Source: Tretioscincus oriximinensis
Lineage: Eukaryota; Chordata; Lepidosauria; Squamata; Gymnophthalmidae
Length of the DNA: 64,000 nucleotides
NCBI GenBank assembly: GCA_022410635.1
Contig: JAJVDF010000361.1
Coordinates: 451,859 to 515,858 of the forward strand
Direction: 5' to 3'
This document shows positions 45,534 through 56,015 of the stretch, piece after piece (within the stretch, counting starts at the first letter, position 1; every line of letters begins with the position of its first letter). A model generated the notes under the pieces. That model saw nothing but the letters and a program-made list of their open reading frames with translations, ran no database searches and had not been told where the DNA came from. The position numbers were made by a program, and so were the translations under genes.

Positions 45534-45666
45534 GGCCCTGTCCCCACTGAGCCTTATTCTGGGTTATATCTTGGTACAGAGTTTGGTCATCCACATGCCA
45601 GTGCATGGAGATGGCACATTCCTATTTTGAGATATAGCCAAGAAGTTGTCTCAGTGGGGACGGGGC
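45534..45666 (+). mobile_element. MITE related to 26,836-27,015
   Basis: Left end GGCCCTGTCCCCACTGAGCC; right end GTCTCAGTGGGGACGGGGC. The interior shares CCACATGCCAGTG and GGCACATTCCTATTTTGAGA with the other copy. The target duplication is unclear. Confidence 0.78.
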
Positions 45667-46159
45667 TATCCTCCTTTTTTCTCCTTCCCAGTTCCTTCTT
45701 TTTTTCTTTCTCCATCTACCTCCTCTTTGGACCTTTCCTCCTTGCTTCATAATTTCTGGGTTGAGTTCTAGATTCCATTTGTGGTGTGTTTAAAGTGTGA
45801 ATAACCAAAATTATTAGGCTAGTTTTTATTTATTTTACTCCTAATGTGGTTTTTAATTTTCTATGGCTGTTCTTTCTTCCCTTTCTTCTTTTTCTTTCTG
45901 TCCTTTCTCTTTCCTTCCTTATTTCTATCCTCCTTTTCCTTTTTTCCTCCTTCTCCCTTCCTTCTTTTTTTCTTCCNCTTTCTACCTCCCCTTTGCTCCT
46001 AATCTGGCTTGAATTCTGCATTTTTTAAAAATGGTTTCTGCTGAGCATATGTCTATTATATATATAAAAATCACTTCTAATTTCTGTTGAATTTGTTTTT
46101 CTAGTGGTAGAATGGTTCTCAGTTGCATTTCTGCCTGCTTTTCTGTGCTGCTTCTACGA
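45667..46159. other. Pyrimidine-rich intergenic DNA
   Basis: 45,866-45,998 is almost all C and T on the plus strand, with one unresolved base near 45,977. No gene; the serine, lysine and glutamate-rich frames are composition artefacts. Confidence 0.6.
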
Positions 46160-46440
46160 TTTAAGAACAATCTAAGACCTTCAATTAGACCACCTCTCGA
46201 ACACCATCTTTCAAGGCTGAAGAGGCCCAAACGCTGCAGATGGATTACATAAGGGAGGTGCTCCAGTCCCCTGACCGTTCTAGTTGCCCTTTTCTGCACC
46301 TCAGAAATGAGATGTGATGACCAGAATTGTACACAATATTCCTAATGTGGCCTCACCACAGATTTATAAAGAGGCTAAACAACACTTGCTGACTTGTTTT
46401 TTATTCCTTTCCTGCACACTGGTATGATTAGGTAAATCTG
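46160..46440 (-). mobile_element. CR1-type LINE ORF2 fragment
   Basis: The minus-strand translation reads MQKRATRTVRGLEHLPYVIH and LQRLGLFSLERW, the same block as in the copy at 23,402-24,106. It is broken and shortened. Confidence 0.82.
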
Positions 46441-47039
46441 ATTATAAATGAGTCCCTGAGTCAACTTCCTGTAATAGCAAAAATGTTTCCAGTGGATGAA
46501 TCACTAAGTGCAGAGTTGCGGAGAATGCATTCTTGCGCTTAGGGCTTGCTGTGGTGNAACCTGGGAGCTGTAGTCTTCAGGACATCAGGCAAATAGCATT
46601 AGAAGTGGAAGAAAAAAATATTTATTAAAAGGAAAAGTATCACCCAGCCAGTATCATTGTCACTAGCAGATATATTTACTTGTTCTTCCTTCTTTTTAAA
46701 GAAGCACAATTGAAAACCATATTAGGTGTGTTATTTATTTATTATTATTTTATAAATACACTTGCTCAATTTACACCCAGATTCAGGAATTGGGAAAAAT
46801 AACAGGGGAAAGAGTGGAATAAAGAGGGAAGGATAGAAGGAAGGAAAGAAAGAAGAATAGAAGGAAAGAGCAGGAAGGACAGAGTGATGTCACTTCCTGT
46901 CCCACCCCGGAAGTGATGTCAATAAAAAACAAGGCGCGCTGTGTGTGCCTAGAACTCCAACATTTGTGCTGGGGATGCGCCCCCCCTGAAAAAAACTGCA
47001 GCAGCCCCCATTACTCCTAGCGACCTGAATAGCTTCATG
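46441..47039. other. Intergenic DNA with a purine-rich patch
   Basis: A GGAAGGAAAGAAAGAAG run lies at 46,820-46,885. No gene. Confidence 0.5.
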
Positions 47040-47165
47040 CAAGCTATTAGGATGGAAAAAACAGGCAGTATTTTTGAAACACATTGGTGGGCCACTGTGT
47101 GGAACAGAATGCTGGACTAGATGGGTTATGGCCTGATTCTGCAGGGCTCTGCTTAGGATCATATG
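47040..47165 (+). mobile_element. CR1-type LINE 3' end fragment
   Basis: TGGTGGGCCACTGTGTGGAA and ATGCTGGACTAGATGGGTTA match the 3' UTR ends at 13,040 and 16,400. Confidence 0.72.
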
Positions 47166-48385
47166 TGTGGATTAGCTGCAAGGTCATGATTTCTGGTCTA
47201 TTGAAGTGAAAGGTAATCTGTCAGTCTCCAATTTTATAATAAAAATCTAAATTACTGATTCTTACTCTGAATTATAATCTGGAATATACAGAACCTGTTT
47301 TCAACTCTCTTGTCCTATTGCATTTGAAAATTGTATTTATTTTATTAATTTCACAGAACAATCAACAGGCATCATAACTGAAGACTATGACTCCATCTTC
47401 TAGCATTGAATGACAAAGATCTTATCGTGATTAATGACAGGGCTGGTCCTGTGCATATGGGAGAGAGAAACCCTACACAATTTCCCTTTTTTAAAAAAAA
47501 TGCAAAGAATGAAAGTGATCTTGATCTAATGTACTTTTAATATGAAACTTGTTTTGAACAGAGTAAACCAAAGTAAAACAATGCAAGCTCCTATGTCCAA
47601 TCTGATTACAAATGGAAAGATGAACTTATTATCTAGGAATAAGATATAAGATAGTCTATGGGTGTTTTTCTCTAAATGTTGTATTCTACAAAGCCTGGAA
47701 GTATCTTGAGCAATAAGTTAAGATCTGGCCATTTCTGTACTTTCTCTTTATATTTTGGGATTAATAACCTATTTCAGGATACACAATTTATTCCAAGCTA
47801 GGATAGATTGTTCCTAGTGTGGGATAGAAATGCCCAGATTGGGATGGCCTGTTCTACACAGCTTCTCTGGAGACTCAAAAGACCAATTAAAGCTCTTGGT
47901 CTTCAGGGTTTATTCAGTTGTGCACCCTTTTGCACCAATGAAATGGGTCTCCCATATCCTGGAAGGTGGAAGGAACCATGTGTCTTCNGTGCACAATGTA
48001 CATCCCAAGACAAATGGGTAGCCCACTGGTGTTTACTGGTAGAACAGGACAGAACACCATTTTGGGCATGCTGCTCTGGTTTTTATCTTGGATAGTTGGA
48101 ACATTCAAAGAGTGAAAAATCTGCTAGCCAGTGATAATGTGAAGAAGTCAGCTCCTTAGACATTTTCCTGGACGTCTACCATTTACACTACTGGTAAATT
48201 TGGAAACAGCCTCTAACATTTTGTAATTGACTTTTAACTGAGGTACACCATAGTTGAGCCACATATAGACAAAATTTGGGCATGATTTTGGGACAAAATC
48301 AATACTCGTGTTACAACCTAGTGTAAATTCAGTTTTAAATGACTAGTTTAGACTAAGGATAAGGAATTCTTGACATATATTTGAC
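47166..48385. other. Intergenic DNA, nothing recognised
   Basis: No gene or repeat supported. Confidence 0.5.
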
Positions 48386-48642
48386 AGTTTGGTGTAGTGG
48401 TTGAGTGTTGGACTAGTACCTGGTAGTGTCCCGGTTCAATTCCCCACTCCTCCATGAAAGCCAACTGGGTGACCTTGGGCCAGTCACAGTTCTTTGAACT
48501 CTCTCAGCCCCACCTACTCCACAGGGTGTCTGTTGTGGAGAAAGAAACAAAAGCTATGTGTGCCGCCCTATGGTTGGCCACCCTGAGACCTTCAGGTATA
48601 GTGCGGGATACAAGTACAAATAAATAAATAAATAAAATAAAT
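48386..48642 (+). mobile_element. Full-length CORE/MIR-like tRNA SINE
   Basis: AGTTTGGTGTAGTGGTTGAG head, CCGGTTCAATTCCCC box B, CORE block GGTGACCTTGGGCCAG, then GTGCGGGATACAAGTAC and an AAATAAATAAAT tail. This is the least diverged of the three copies here. Confidence 0.9.
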
Positions 48643-51600
48643 ATCACAATGCAGTTTTTGCTGTGTCATAATTCAAGGGTATTAATCATGTACTTTTTTC
48701 AGTTAGGAAACTTACAGAGATAAAACTCAACTTCATTTCTATGAACAGAGCAATATTCACAGAATGGCACATTCCTATTTTCTTCTTCCTTCTACAACAA
48801 TTTGTTTCACTTAAAATCCTGTTCTTGGTGCTTAAGAGATCCCTGGTAATGATCTATAGAGCAGAAATAATTCCTTTCTATAAACAGAACAGAAAACCTA
48901 CTATATGAATTTGTGCGAAGGCTTCAATACGTGTGCTGAACTCAATTGTAAGAAACAGATTCTTATCTTACTTGGTGCAATGGATTCCTACTGTGCACAT
49001 GAAACACAATTTGAAGTCTGATCCATTAAGTGTTAATACACAGTCACCGACACAAAAACAGTGTAAAACATAATCTTTGTCGCATTATTTCCCTGTCAGT
49101 TTTAAATGTGGAACATGAGACAAATTTAATCAGGAAAAAAAGTCTTGAGCAAAGGATACATATAAAAAACNAAATATCTCTCCCTCATCCCTTTTGAAAT
49201 GTGTTGAATTCTTTTAGAGCTTTTATAACAAATTGACTGTGGTTACTGATGTAGAAANATAGTCAAGGTATAGAAATAATATTGGATATTATGTTGTAAA
49301 TCAACATATTTGCTAATTGTTATNCAGCTGAAAAAGAAGCAGAGTAGACAACAAATGATAACTTTAGTCAGCATTTCTGAGAGGAGAATGATAAACACCT
49401 CCGCCTGGCTCTGGCATTTATCAGTAAAGAGATATTATTACCACATAGACTCACAGTATGGTTCCTGTTATCATCAGGGGTGGGGGGAGTGGAAGCTAAT
49501 CTTAATGGTTTGTAAAGCCGTTACCTGCACTGGTCTGACATTTATCATGATCATCTTACCACATGGGTCTTCCATAGCAAGGTATTTTATCTTGAAGGAA
49601 CATCACTATGAATTATTATTTGCAGCTAGGTAGAAAATTGTATGTTGTAGATACCTTTTCTCATTATAAATCACAGTCACATTTCACCATTTCCCACACA
49701 AAGCTGCTGAGGCCAGGCTTTTTGCCATACCACTCACTCTTTTATGGTCCCATGAAAATATTGGATACTCTTTCATTAGAAAGGTTGATACTGATCTCTA
49801 CGGGTGAGGGTTTTGTTGTTGTTGTGTTTATTTGTTTTAATGCTCCATTACAAGTCTTTTTTTNAAAATGGCAAAACAGAACTGTATTTTGCTTAAGATA
49901 ATAATATTGGTTGACTGACTCATTAAATATAAGGCAAAACAAGGGTGTAAGAATGCAGCTTGTATCCCATAACCTCAAATTCATTAATAGCTTTCTTAAC
50001 TTCTGTTCACTTTCACCAATACTCAAAGAGCTGCTTACTCCACGATTTCTACAATGCAACAGTTCAAAATGCACCAAGATGACGTTACCATGTTTGACAC
50101 AGAATATATCGGAATAGAAATAGGGTAGCAATGTGTATTTGTAACATTGGCTAGCTGAAATTATGCTCATCGAATGGAACACATAGGCTTACAGCTGTAG
50201 GCCGTGACAGATTATTATTGTGCACCTAACAAACATTCTGCATATATCTGTTAGTATTTTAAACCAATGGAGATACTTAAAGAAGGAAGTCCATGGTTTA
50301 TCTCTGATCGTTCCCATTTACTGAAACTAGAGCATCTATTCAAGACTGGAATGTATTTGTTATATTGCAAGGTAGTGGGATTTGACCTATACCTCTCTCT
50401 TGGCTCTGCTGCATTATTCATGGCAGATGGATTTGGTGTCATTTTATCCACTGCCTACACATTCTTACTAGGAATATTAGAAAATGTGTGTGCATGTTTA
50501 ATGTCAGACTGGCATTTATGCCTCACCTCAACACTTGGTCCTGATTTAAGAGCTCAGTTTCGGCACCATTCCACCTCAGACTGACCTTTCTTCGCCCTAC
50601 GCAAAGCACATCCCAAGCCATTGAACATATTATCTCCTTTTATTTATTTATTCATTTATTTACAATATTATTAATATCACCTCTCTGGTACCCAGCCCTC
50701 ATTCTTTTTCCTTCATTTACTAGTTATTTATGCCCATGTTTATTTTTATATAGCCCCCACCCCATTCCTCTTCACCTTTCGTCCCAAAGCAAAAGAGCAT
50801 AGATAGCTGGACTGACTCTCGCGTCGCAAGAAGCACATTTCGGCTCTCGGTTTCATCTGTCAGCCTGCCTCATTTGAAAAATAAAAACAGAGTGAACCAG
50901 GTTGAGATTTTGAGTGCTAATGAAAATGAGAGACTTCTGGTGCTGGCTGCAACCAGCCATAGAGCTGGGCAGACGCTTTGCTAGCTCTCCCGCTGAGCCG
51001 CTGTGGAAGCTTCCCTGCTGGTATGTTTGCTATAGTTTTAATGTCTGTGAAAAAATCCGAGGCAACTAAATTATGCTCTGCCCTCTTGGATGTAAATAAA
51101 ACATCCGATTTAGACAATTTCTATTGCCCTCACTCAGTTTCAGCTGTTCTATGCCAGCCTGACGTTTTAAACATATTCTCTCAACTGCTCCCCAAATCTT
51201 GTGCCTTTTGTGTAATATTGCTAAAATAAAATGCCTCTTGGGTTATTCCAGCTGAATTCTGCTAAGCGGGAGCAAATTGTTTTTCTGCGTATGAGTATGT
51301 GTGTTCACACACACAAGAGGAGAAAAAAAACCTGCTCCTCAGATAAAAAGCGAAGCTGGAGCTGTCTTAGTCTGAAATATCATTTCTTTGAGAGAAATGT
51401 TGAAAATTCAAATTTTAATTATCATAAAAAATAACAATATATTAACATCTCTGTGCTATTTATGTACATGAATGTTTAAATAACATCATTTTCTTTTTAT
51501 TCATAATTCTCACCACTCTCTCCTCGGGAAAATAAAATAAAATGGATGAGAAGGAAGGAATTTGGGGATGGGTACAAGTAAAATGAATTTTAATCTGTCA

Positions 51601-52702
51601 GATTTTAACATTGACAATTGATCAGGTCACCAAATGTGCTTTATAAAAAGCAAGTTTCCCAATGAATATTTATACTTCATTTTTCAATCCATTAGCAAGG
51701 TTTAAGGCAGTGAGTTTCTCTTTCCTATTTAGCAAACATTTCTGTGAAATTAATGGAATAGTAATAGTGATACAAAAACAGCCTCCCCCCCCTGTCTTGT
51801 AACACTTAGAAAAGTTTGCCTCAACCTCCAGGTGCCACCGCTTGAGAAAAATAACCAATAATCATCATTTTTTACATATTTGATGGGGCTGATTATGCAA
51901 TGTGTGGCTCTAAATGGCTTATAGCACATTGTTCCATGGTTCCATCCCATTGGCTGCAGTAGGGTGCAGGCAGATGGATGACAGTGACAAGGAGAGAAGT
52001 GCTTTTGCTTAGCCGTGCGTTAAGATGCCATCCAGAAGCTGTGTGCACCGCAGACACTTCATTAGGATGCCAGGATAATGGTAAACTACCACTCAGAGTG
52101 ACACTCCATTTCCTGCTTACTGAGCTCTCCAACCTCGGCAGATGTCAACAATCTCACAGTGCTACAGAGCAGACCTAACTTTCCAGTCACTTTGACTCCA
52201 ATTTTTTTCCCTTAACAGTGCCATACATTACAGGCAATATCTAGCAGAAAGTCACAGCAAACAGAAAAGCACAGGTTCTCTAGTCCCTAATTATTACAGA
52301 AGCCGTATCTGATCCAATAAACATGTCTATGCTCATTGCACTTAGAGGCAACTCTGCCCCCATCTGCATTTATGCTGCTTTACCCCTCCCACTCAGGTTG
52401 TGTGTGCATGTGTGTGTGTGCGTAAGAGATCGGTACATGCTATCAGATGATTCTGCTCACACTTGAAATGCCTAAAAGAGAAGGTTACTTCATTTTAACA
52501 CTTAAGACTGTATTCACGTGCAATTGCAAAAATATAAAAAATAAAAGCACCTTTGAGACGGCTTAGAGGTGGTTGGCAAATAGCATAGTTCACATGCTTT
52601 TATATCCTTCTCTAGTCTGCTCTGGGTTTTAGATAGGATGAGAAGACAAGGACCACATAGTAACAGCTAAAATACTCCTATGAGCCCTTCTGTGGCTGTG
52701 CA
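48643..52702. other. Repeat-poor stretch, possible conserved noncoding DNA
   Basis: About 4 kb with no mobile element that I recognise. 50,880-51,420 and 51,890-52,180 have a balanced composition unlike the AT-rich surroundings, which is sometimes seen in conserved enhancers. There is no splice-bounded coding frame, and I cannot test conservation. Confidence 0.4.
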
Positions 52703-52868
52703 GGCATGGATAGCTCAGGCGCTTAGGAATTCGTCTCTCGTCTGGGAGATCGGGTTTCGAAGCCCTGTGTGGGAAAGCAGGAACTGCAAGAAATTGCAAC
52801 TGACTGCAAGTAGATACATGGGAACCACCAGAGTCTGGTGGGGAAGATAGAATGTCAGCCTTCGGGCA

Positions 52869-52972
52869 AAATATATTTATTTTTATTTATTTATTTAAAA
52901 GATTTTTACCCCGCCCTTCCCCCCGAAGGTGTCCAGGGCGGCTTACAAAAATTAAAAATTCGGGTCGCCATG
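52869..52972 (-). mobile_element. L2-type tail nested in the SINE
   Basis: On the minus strand it reads CATGGCGACCCGAATTTTTA, GTAAGCCGCCCTGGACACCT and ends in an AAATAAATAAA tail, the same sequence as at 54,573-54,671. It interrupts the SINE at 52,703. Confidence 0.8.
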
Positions 52973-53010
52973 GCCTTGTAAGCCACTCGTAAGCGGGGTA
53001 TAAGAACCCA

Positions 53011-53267
53011 GTTCTTCTTCTTCTTCTTCTTCTTCTTCTTCTTCTTCTTCTTCTTCTTCTTCTTCTTCTTCTTCTTCTTCTTCTTCTTCTTCTTCTTCTT
53101 CTTCTTNNNNNNNNNNNNNNNNNNNNTTCTTCTTCTTCTTCTTCTTCTTCTTCTTCTTCTTCTTCTTCTTCTTCTTCTTCTTCTTCTTCTTCTTCTTCTT
53201 CTTCTTCTTCTTCTTCTTCTTTCTTCTTTCTTCTTTCTTCTTTCTTCTTTCTTCTTCTTCTACTATG
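53011..53267 (+). repeat. TTC microsatellite around an assembly gap
   Basis: About 250 bp of TTC (becoming TTTC near 53,220-53,255), with 20 Ns at 53,107-53,126, so the true length is unknown. It grows from the SINE tail. The glutamate and arginine-rich frame on the minus strand is an artefact. Confidence 0.95.
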
Positions 53268-54218
53268 AATGGGATCGGCCATAATTTTCATTTATTTGAA
53301 TAGGAAAGAAACCTGTTTTCTCTTTTCTTGATAAACACTTTTCCTTTGGTGTCTCTTCTGTGCCATTTTTTGTGCGAACGGAATGAACAGAATGGAACAT
53401 CTGGAGAGTGTGATTTTCCCTAGCAAATGCACAACTTGAGGCTATCACACACCTCCCTAGCAAGCACTTAAAAGCCAAAGAAGAATGTATATTAGATGGC
53501 TTTGGTTTGCTGTTTTCTTTTCTTCCAAAAGCAATAAAAATATTCTTCTTTATGAGTAAGTGAGTAAATAGCTAAATAGTTGAATCATTTCTCAGAAACA
53601 GTATGGGAAAAATAATGCATTAATACATTCACTACATTTTCTTTTTGCAAATAACTTCTAAAGAGAAGTTTTTCGCAACTGTGAAGTGTCAGTTAAAAGA
53701 GCACTTTTTAAAAAAACACTTTTTAAAAAGTCTAAAGCTAACCTCATGGAGCTATCCAAATACAGTGCTGGCTGTCCCTTCCTGATGAAGGACAAGGTCA
53801 TCTACACTGGCCCACATCAATTCCTGCATTGGCTCCAAGGTTTGTGTCAGCTATGGAACCAGTGAGGATCTCTGAATGTTCCAAAAATCAAGGGTGCATC
53901 CCAGACTACTGTCTTTTGTAGCAGAATGTTTAAATGTTCTACAATGGACTTAGCCTTTCTCCATACACAGGAAGAAATTCCTTTTCTTCTTTATGGATCC
54001 TCTACAACCTTGGTTTTCAAAGTGAGGCACCTGCCCTACAGGGGGTGGGGACAGTTTGATTTTTAAGGGGGGGATTTGAGAATGTATTATTAACATATAC
54101 AGAATATAAATATATAATATGTCTAATTAAAAAATTGATCTTGGACTTGTTTAGTTTGAGTTAATGGTCTTTTAAGTCATGGTGTGCATGTGTGGGGATT
54201 TTAGGGATGTTTAGGTGT
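53268..54218. other. Intergenic DNA, nothing recognised
   Basis: No gene or repeat supported. Confidence 0.5.
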
Positions 54219-54226
54219 GGAAAGGC

Positions 54227-54915
54227 TAAGGTTGCCATACATCCTGGGAAGGTGGGACAATCCCGGCTTTGGGGACTAAATTATAGGTTTTAAGAGAAAA
54301 TCCCGGATTTTTACATTCCCCAATGCTGCATCAGGGAATGTAAAAATCCAGGATTTTAAAGGCAAAGGAGCCATCAGGGCTCACGGCTGCAACATGAGCA
54401 ACACTTTCCAGGGTCCTGGAAGGAACCTCGGAGCATACCAGGCGCCGTCTTTACTATCTTTTAGGCGCCTGGTAAAGACCTGTCTCTTCACCCGGGCCTT
54501 TTCATGTTAGCCTCCCCACCAGAGGACGACATTTTTAACAGTTGTGTTTTATGATTTTAATCTTGTGAAGGTCATGGCGACCCGAATTTTTAATTTTTGT
54601 AAGCCGCCCTGGACACCTTCGGGGGGNANNGCGGGGTAAAAATCTTTTAAATAAATAAAATAAATAAAAATACCGTAGCTGATCCTATGCTGAAGGTGGG
54701 GCTTCGCACCTGTTGTCAAGCAGAACATGCCAACTCGCCTCCAGCAGAGGAAAAAACGCTTGGGTTTTTGACAGGACAACAGAGCTTTTGTGCAGCTCTG
54801 TTCTCCCTGTCTCACCACAAGCATGTGTGTGCGCATGCACGTGCGTGTGCATGCGTGTGTGAGCATGCACACACACCCCATCCTGGTTTTGGGCTGCCAA
54901 AATATGGCAACCCTA
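54227..54915 (+). mobile_element. hAT-type MITE rich in hairpins, copy 3 (with insert)
   Basis: Same orientation as copy 1, with ends TAAGGTTGCCATAC and GGCAACCCTA. Perfect 8-bp flanks GGAAAGGC lie at 54,219-54,226 and 54,916-54,923. An L2-type fragment (about 54,440-54,671) splits it; without it the MITE would be about 460 bp. Three unresolved bases lie near 54,627-54,630. Confidence 0.92.
54440..54671 (+). mobile_element. L2-type LINE 3' fragment nested in the MITE
   Basis: GGTAAAGACCTGTCTCTTCA, CCCGGGCCTTTTCATG, GTAAGCCGCCCTGGACACCT and an AAATAAATAAAAT tail. Possible short flanking duplication ATACC at both junctions. Confidence 0.78.
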
Positions 54916-54923
54916 GGAAAGGC

Positions 54924-55936
54924 CAAAGTAAAAGGTTGGAAACCACTGCACTACAGTTCCCAGGAAGCTTTGGGGTAATTCCTTGTTTACAATTGGCAGA
55001 TCTGTTTCCCTTCTAGCATTGGCTGTTGCCAAAGGGGTAAATACAAAATACAAAGCTCTCTTTTAAATTCAGCTTACAGGCTGCTAGAGTTTTTGCAATT
55101 ACAAACACTCCCCTTCCCCGTGTGTACTCCACGCCATGTACTGAAAAGCAGAAAAATAATTGTGAGATAAAGCTGGAGCTCTTGGCAGATTTTGCAGCCA
55201 TGTCTACATAGTTCTTTTATAGTGCAAAGATGAGACATCATGTTAAGAAAGCTGCATAAAAGTACTAGCAGGAAAAAGCATAATAATGGTACTTTCTAGT
55301 GCTACTGCTCAATTAAGTCAGATAAATTGCCCATAATTTTGCCATTATAATATAAACTGAAGGAAATCTTGTCTTGGAGGCACCCAGAAATTAAAGATCC
55401 TGGCTAACATAGCTCCCAGAAGGGCAACTTGATAGTCTACATTGGTAGACTTTGAAACTGGTTATCATGGCTAAGTCTGCCTATCTAGATGAAACATACT
55501 ATGAAAGAGAGGATCTCCCAAAAAACTCTTCAAGCTTGTGGAAAGACAGCCTCTTGAACCTTTCTTATCATAGGACAGGGGCAGATGTTTCTGAAACATG
55601 TATTTAATGCTACATTAACAATGATGGGCCCCTTGCAAACATCAGTCCACATCTCAGTCCCTTGACAAAATGCCATCAACCCAAAATGTGCTTGCTTGGT
55701 GATGATCTGAAAGCTCTGCGTCCTTCAGCACTTGAGCAAATACACAGACTGGTGTTTCAGTCTTTTGAAATAGCTGTGCTGAAGGTGATCATTTGGAAAT
55801 GTGTTAAGAAAAGGAAAGGCAGGAAATCAAACTTCCATTCGGACTTAAATGTCCAAATTAGTGGCCAAAGATAATTTGGAATTGGGATTCTACCTTTGGG
55901 GGAAGGAAAAACTAGTCCCCACTGTTTTGAGTTTTT
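54924..55936. other. Intergenic DNA, nothing recognised
   Basis: No gene or repeat supported. Confidence 0.5.

Positions 55937-56014
<78 letters not shown>
55937..56014 (+). repeat. ATA microsatellite
   Basis: About 25 uninterrupted ATA units. The isoleucine-rich frame across it is an artefact. Confidence 0.95.

Positions 56015-56015
<1 letters not shown>

Larger units (their letters stand above)
52703..53267 (+). mobile_element. tRNA-derived SINE with nested insert and expanded TTC tail
   Basis: The head GGCATGGATAGCTCAG and box B CGGGTTTCGAAGCC (52,751-52,764) are clearly tRNA-like. The body matches the other copies up to GGGCAAAAT at 52,870, is broken by a reversed L2-type tail (52,869-52,972), then resumes CTTGTAAGCCACTC and ends CCCAGTTC followed by about 250 bp of TTC repeats. 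Confidence 0.88.

Noticed and set aside
52703..52775. Possible functional tRNA gene (TAGCTCAG and GGGTTTCGAAGCC boxes)
   Set aside because: It is the head of a SINE; the 3' acceptor half is missing and the body continues into the SINE family sequence.
52887..53291. 134-codon Glu/Arg-rich frame
   Set aside because: Translation of the TTC array and an assembly gap.
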